Source: Endomicrobium sp. (GTDB lineage: Bacteria; Elusimicrobiota; Endomicrobiia; Endomicrobiales; Endomicrobiaceae). From it: a DNA stretch of 9,300 nucleotides. The notes under the pieces were generated by a model, which saw only the letters and a list, made by a program, of their open reading frames with translations, did no database searches and was not told the origin of the DNA. How positions within the stretch are numbered: the first letter of the stretch is position 1; every line of letters begins with the position of its first letter. This document shows positions 6,348 to 9,300 of this stretch, piece after piece. The stretch lies in NCBI GenBank assembly GCA_031260765.1, contig JAISKX010000204.1, forward strand, positions 1 through 9,300. The letters run 5' to 3'. The translations under genes and the position numbers were made by a program.

Positions 6348-9300
6348 CTACTCTACAAAAATTTCTACGCGGCGGTTGGATTGTCTGCCGGATTTGGTTT
6401 GATTGTCGGCTATAGGCATTTTTGAGCCGAAACCTATATATTTAAGTTTTTCTTGCGATATGCCGTTTCTAATCAATTCATTATATATAACCCGCGCTCT
6501 TTCTTGAGACAGCTTCAAATTATTGGATTCATTGCCTGAAGAATCTGTATGCCCTTCTATTGTGATTCTGTATATTGCTCCACTTTTTATTTTATTGGCT
6601 ATGTCTTTTATTGCAACTCTCGCAGACGGCATCAATTGCGTGCTTCCTGAATTAAACGCCACTGCAGATAAATTAAAGGCTTTTATTGATGCATCGGCTC
6701 TTCTTCTTTGGGATTGTTTGATTTCTTCTTTTAAGAAAACGCTTTCATCTATATGTATTTCTTCCTCAGCCACCATTTCATAATCGGATTCATAGCTTAT
6801 GCGCTCTTGCGCAACGGAAGGCTGCGGTTTTTCATCAATGTCATCGGGAATGATTACTTCAATTTTTCCATCTAAACCATCGTCAATATACTCAATTTCC
6901 TGCTTGGGACTTTCTTCAACGGCAGGCTTTTCTTCTTCCTTAGAACTTTCGGCATTAGCAAATAGGTCTTGGTCTTTTTGCGACGGCTCAATATTTCCAA
7001 ACCTTATTATCAAACCGCCTTTGGCTAAATAGCCGAAATAGCCGTCATCTATGCTTGTGTTAGCGTCGGCAAGAGCAAATAATTCTATGCCGTTCATAAA
7101 TGTATAATTGATTCCGCCCTGAGCGCCCATATACTCTCTTTTCTCGTCCATGCTTTCAATGTCCATAGGACCGTAATTTTTAGAGTCTCTAAAACTTATA
7201 TCGGTATTCAAATCTCCGCTGTTTAATACTCCTTTATAATAGGCTTGTATATGATAATTGAATTGCCCTTCATTTTTCTGAGCCTTTATACCGCCTATAA
7301 ATTCAGCTTTAAACCGTTTTTGCGGCTCTATTGAAAGACTTACTATACCGCCGCCTTTCTCTTCTATTTTATCTGTTGAGAGATATCCGCCCGTCACTGA
7401 AACAAATGGTTTAAACCAAATGGAGCCCGCCTTAAACAAATCATAATCAGCTTCAAAACCGCCTTTTATGATGCTTGCATTAAATACAGATGAAGCCGTT
7501 TTTCCCATAAAGGATATTTCTCTTGTAGTATCCCAATTCTGATATCCTATGCTGATATTGGCTATAACATTTAGTCTCTGCAAAAATGTCATAGCATAAA
7601 GACCCGCTTCAAAACTGTCTATATGCCCTTCATTTGAGGCTTGCTTTAAATCGTTTTTGCTTACTGAGCCGTATATGCCCAATTTCAAATCCGTCCAATG
7701 CGCTATGTCCACTCCGGCGAGAATTTCATTCATATTTGTTTTTAATGTTTCGCTATGCTTATCTTTATTTTCGCTGCCGCTTATACTGAAATCCACCCAT
7801 GCTTGCGAGGCTTCATTTGTTTTCTCATATCCGTATTTGTTTAATTTCCAATACAATCTTGCAAAATCATTATTATTAAAACCGCCGTTTAACACATTGA
7901 GTAAAAATGCGCCCGACAAATCGTTCAAAGCTTTTTTTGCCCCAGATATGTTTTCCTCATTGACGAAATTCACAATTTGATTTCTGATTTCTATAAAGTC
8001 CTCGTCAGTTGTTACAGAATTTAAAATATTTATGACTTCTTGCTCATTGTGAGTTAAATCAGGCATATTCAAAACTTCGCCTTCAAGTGTCAAATAAATG
8101 CGGTCTGCATCTCTTGACAAAGTATAAAATAGCGGAAACGGCGAATTGGCATATATTATCTCCCCTCTTTTTGCGATATCGTCAAAACCTATTATGTCAG
8201 CGGCTTGAAATATAACCGCTGTGGAATAGAGCAAATCATAAGAGAATAAGCCATTGGCGCTCACTTTAAGAGTAAGTCCCGATATATCCAAAGACTGTCC
8301 TTCTATTATATCCGAGTCAAGACTGTGAGTGTTTTGCATAAAATATATTCCCAAATCCCAGATAGCATTTGTTATAGAAAAAGTATTTACGCTTGTTGTA
8401 ACTTTGCGTCCCAAACCATTGGTCAAATATGTTCCGCTACCGGCGCTCAATTGACCTATTCTTATAGTGGTGGTGGCGACTTTTACTGTCCCGCCTTGCA
8501 ATTTGAAATCTCCTTCAAAAGATACATTGCCGCTGACAGATAAAACTCCGCCGCTGCTTTTTATAATAGTATTGTTCACATTTCCCATAATGCCGCTTCT
8601 CAATTCTATCTGTCTATTTGCGGCAGGGTCAAAAATAAGAACGCTGTCATCGTTTAAATATATATCGTTTAACAAAACCTGTCCGTCAATAATAGATTTA
8701 TTATCCGCAAATATTATATTTCTATTTTTAGCCGAGATAGTAAGACTGGAATTTTCAAGCATAAAAGCTCCGCCGAGTCTTGACGAAGTGTTTGAACTGA
8801 AATTTATATTTGCATCTTGAGCGATAATGCGCAATTGAGAATTTCTCAAAAATACAGCTCCGCCGTCGGCAGCCGTATTGCCGCTAAAAGAAGCGTCAAT
8901 AATCAAACCTTCGCTATCATTAAAGTATATAGCCCCGCCTCTTGTAGCGGCGGAATTTCCTATAAAAGAGCCGCCGTTAATAGTCATTGAAGAATTGTTT
9001 AAAGATATCGCTCCGCCGTTTGTATTTGCGCTATTAGCATTAAAAGAGACGTTTTCAAAAATTCCTATGCTTGATACAAGCCTGATAGCTCCGCCGTGAA
9101 ATACCGCAGAATTTTCTATGAAAGAGCCTGATATAGAAAGCATTGAAGAATCCGCCGTAATCGCCCCGCCGCTTGAAATAGCGGTATTTCTTCTAAAATA
9201 ACCGTCTGCTATTGTAACCGCAGAAGCCGAAGAAAATATAGCGCCGCCCATTTGAGCAGTATTTCCTATAAAAGAAGCTTTGTTTGCAGTCATAATTGAA
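6348..9300 (-). CDS. Giant surface protein: Pmp-like beta-helix, autotransporter barrel, OmpA peptidoglycan anchor (5' end outside window)
   Basis: The frame is open to the window edge, so the signal peptide and an unknown amount of passenger are missing; at least 983 codons are seen. Residues are numbered from the ATG codon at 9293, probably internal. Residues 1-205 are eight repeats with FxxN and GGA(I/V) motifs, like chlamydial Pmp and other right-handed beta-helix passengers. Residues 205-410 are further beta-rich passenger. Residues 453-470 (ALNDLSGAFLLNVLNG) match the helical linker that precedes autotransporter barrels. Residues about 490-766 alternate in the barrel pattern and end with GGLIIRFG. 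A strongly acidic linker (767-865) follows, then an OmpA domain: AFNSGSTQL near 879-887, GHTD at 914-917, LSQERAR at 928-934 and NRRVEI at 973-978. Asp917 and Arg932 have the 15-residue spacing of the diaminopimelate-binding pair in OmpA. The likely role is a surface adhesin tied to the cell wall. The gene ends TAA-like before a 133-base spacer. Confidence 0.85.
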   Translation of the reverse strand, partial: SIMTANKASFIGNTAQMGGAIFSSASAVTIADGYFRRNTAISSGGAITADSSMLSISGSFIENSAVFHGGAIRLVSSIGIFENVSFNANSANTNGGAISLNNSSMTINGGSFIGNSAATRGGAIYFNDSEGLIIDASFSGNTAADGGAVFLRNSQLRIIAQDANINFSSNTSSRLGGAFMLENSSLTISAKNRNIIFADNKSIIDGQVLLNDIYLNDDSVLIFDPAANRQIELRSGIMGNVNNTIIKSSGGVLSVSGNVSFEGDFKLQGGTVKVATTTIRIGQLSAGSGTYLTNGLGRKVTTSVNTFSITNAIWDLGIYFMQNTHSLDSDIIEGQSLDISGLTLKVSANGLFSYDLLYSTAVIFQAADIIGFDDIAKRGEIIYANSPFPLFYTLSRDADRIYLTLEGEVLNMPDLTHNEQEVINILNSVTTDEDFIEIRNQIVNFVNEENISGAKKALNDLSGAFLLNVLNGGFNNNDFARLYWKLNKYGYEKTNEASQAWVDFSISGSENKDKHSETLKTNMNEILAGVDIAHWTDLKLGIYGSVSKNDLKQASNEGHIDSFEAGLYAMTFLQRLNVIANISIGYQNWDTTREISFMGKTASSVFNASIIKGGFEADYDLFKAGSIWFKPFVSVTGGYLSTDKIEEKGGGIVSLSIEPQKRFKAEFIGGIKAQKNEGQFNYHIQAYYKGVLNSGDLNTDISFRDSKNYGPMDIESMDEKREYMGAQGGINYTFMNGIELFALADANTSIDDGYFGYLAKGGLIIRFGNIEPSQKDQDLFANAESSKEEEKPAVEESPKQEIEYIDDGLDGKIEVIIPDDIDEKPQPSVAQERISYESDYEMVAEEEIHIDESVFLKEEIKQSQRRRADASIKAFNLSAVAFNSGSTQLMPSARVAIKDIANKIKSGAIYRITIEGHTDSSGNESNNLKLSQERARVIYNELIRNGISQEKLKYIGFGSKMPIADNQTKSGRQSNRRVEIFVE
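8679..9300 (-). repeat. Pmp-type FxxN / GGAI repeat array in the passenger domain
   Basis: Eight degenerate units of about 25-30 residues. FxxN begins at residues 8, 33, 58, 84, 110, 136, 165 and 195. The paired GGA motif begins at 16, 42, 67, 93, 119, 144 and 174, with a decayed GQV at 204. Spacing is 25-26 residues in the first six units, then 30. Each GGA is coded by GGCGGAGC-like DNA, so the plus strand shows recurring gctccgccg blocks. The array continues to the window edge. Such repeats form coils of a right-handed beta-helix and are prone to unit gain and loss. Confidence 0.85.

Noticed and set aside
8467..8820. Open frames on the plus strand, such as this 117-codon one
   Set aside because: They lie wholly opposite well-supported minus-strand genes, show no family motifs, and are explained by the codon use of those genes; the same holds for plus-strand frames at 1419-1880, 4481-4768 and 5848-6135.

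Overview
The window comes from a low-GC, diderm and probably anaerobic bacterium. The outer membrane is shown by a very large surface protein with an autotransporter barrel and a peptidoglycan-binding OmpA tail. Anaerobic metabolism is suggested by ThiH, the oxygen-sensitive tyrosine lyase of thiazole synthesis, and by an electron-transfer flavoprotein alpha subunit carrying two [4Fe-4S] clusters. The gene content would fit a gut-associated lineage such as Elusimicrobiota, but nothing here fixes the phylum, and I hold that placement weakly.

Every gene I can support lies on the minus strand, so transcription runs from high to low coordinates. In that order: (1) 9300-6348, a 5'-truncated giant surface protein with Pmp-like FxxN/GGA(I/V) beta-helix repeats, an autotransporter barrel, an acidic linker and an OmpA domain. 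(2) A 133-base spacer with a good promoter (TATAAT box) and a structured leader. (3) 6214-4997, a ferredoxin-fused EtfA with no EtfB beside it. (4) A spacer holding two different perfect GC-rich hairpins in tandem. (5) 4900-3497, a MATE-family multidrug exporter. (6) A third GC-rich hairpin. (7) 3442-3359, tRNA-Leu(CAG). (8) 3335-1, a tightly packed set: HAD phosphatase, thiG, thiH, thiE and, after a 101-base gap, the first 16 codons of thiS.

The thiamine genes form a coherent pathway. ThiH makes dehydroglycine from tyrosine. ThiS carries the sulfur as a thiocarboxylate. ThiG combines these with deoxyxylulose phosphate to make the thiazole phosphate. ThiE joins the thiazole to HMP-PP, giving thiamine phosphate. 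The HAD enzyme at the head of the set may be a phosphatase linked to this pathway, but that is positional inference only. I see no TPP riboswitch, and only 23 bases separate the tRNA-Leu gene from the HAD start codon, so the tRNA and the thiamine genes may share a transcript.

The most unusual item is the surface protein, whose barrel is not C-terminal but continues into a periplasmic linker and peptidoglycan anchor. The solitary bifurcation-type EtfA and the palindromes in three consecutive spacers come next. I found no CRISPR array, transposase, phage gene or other complete new system.
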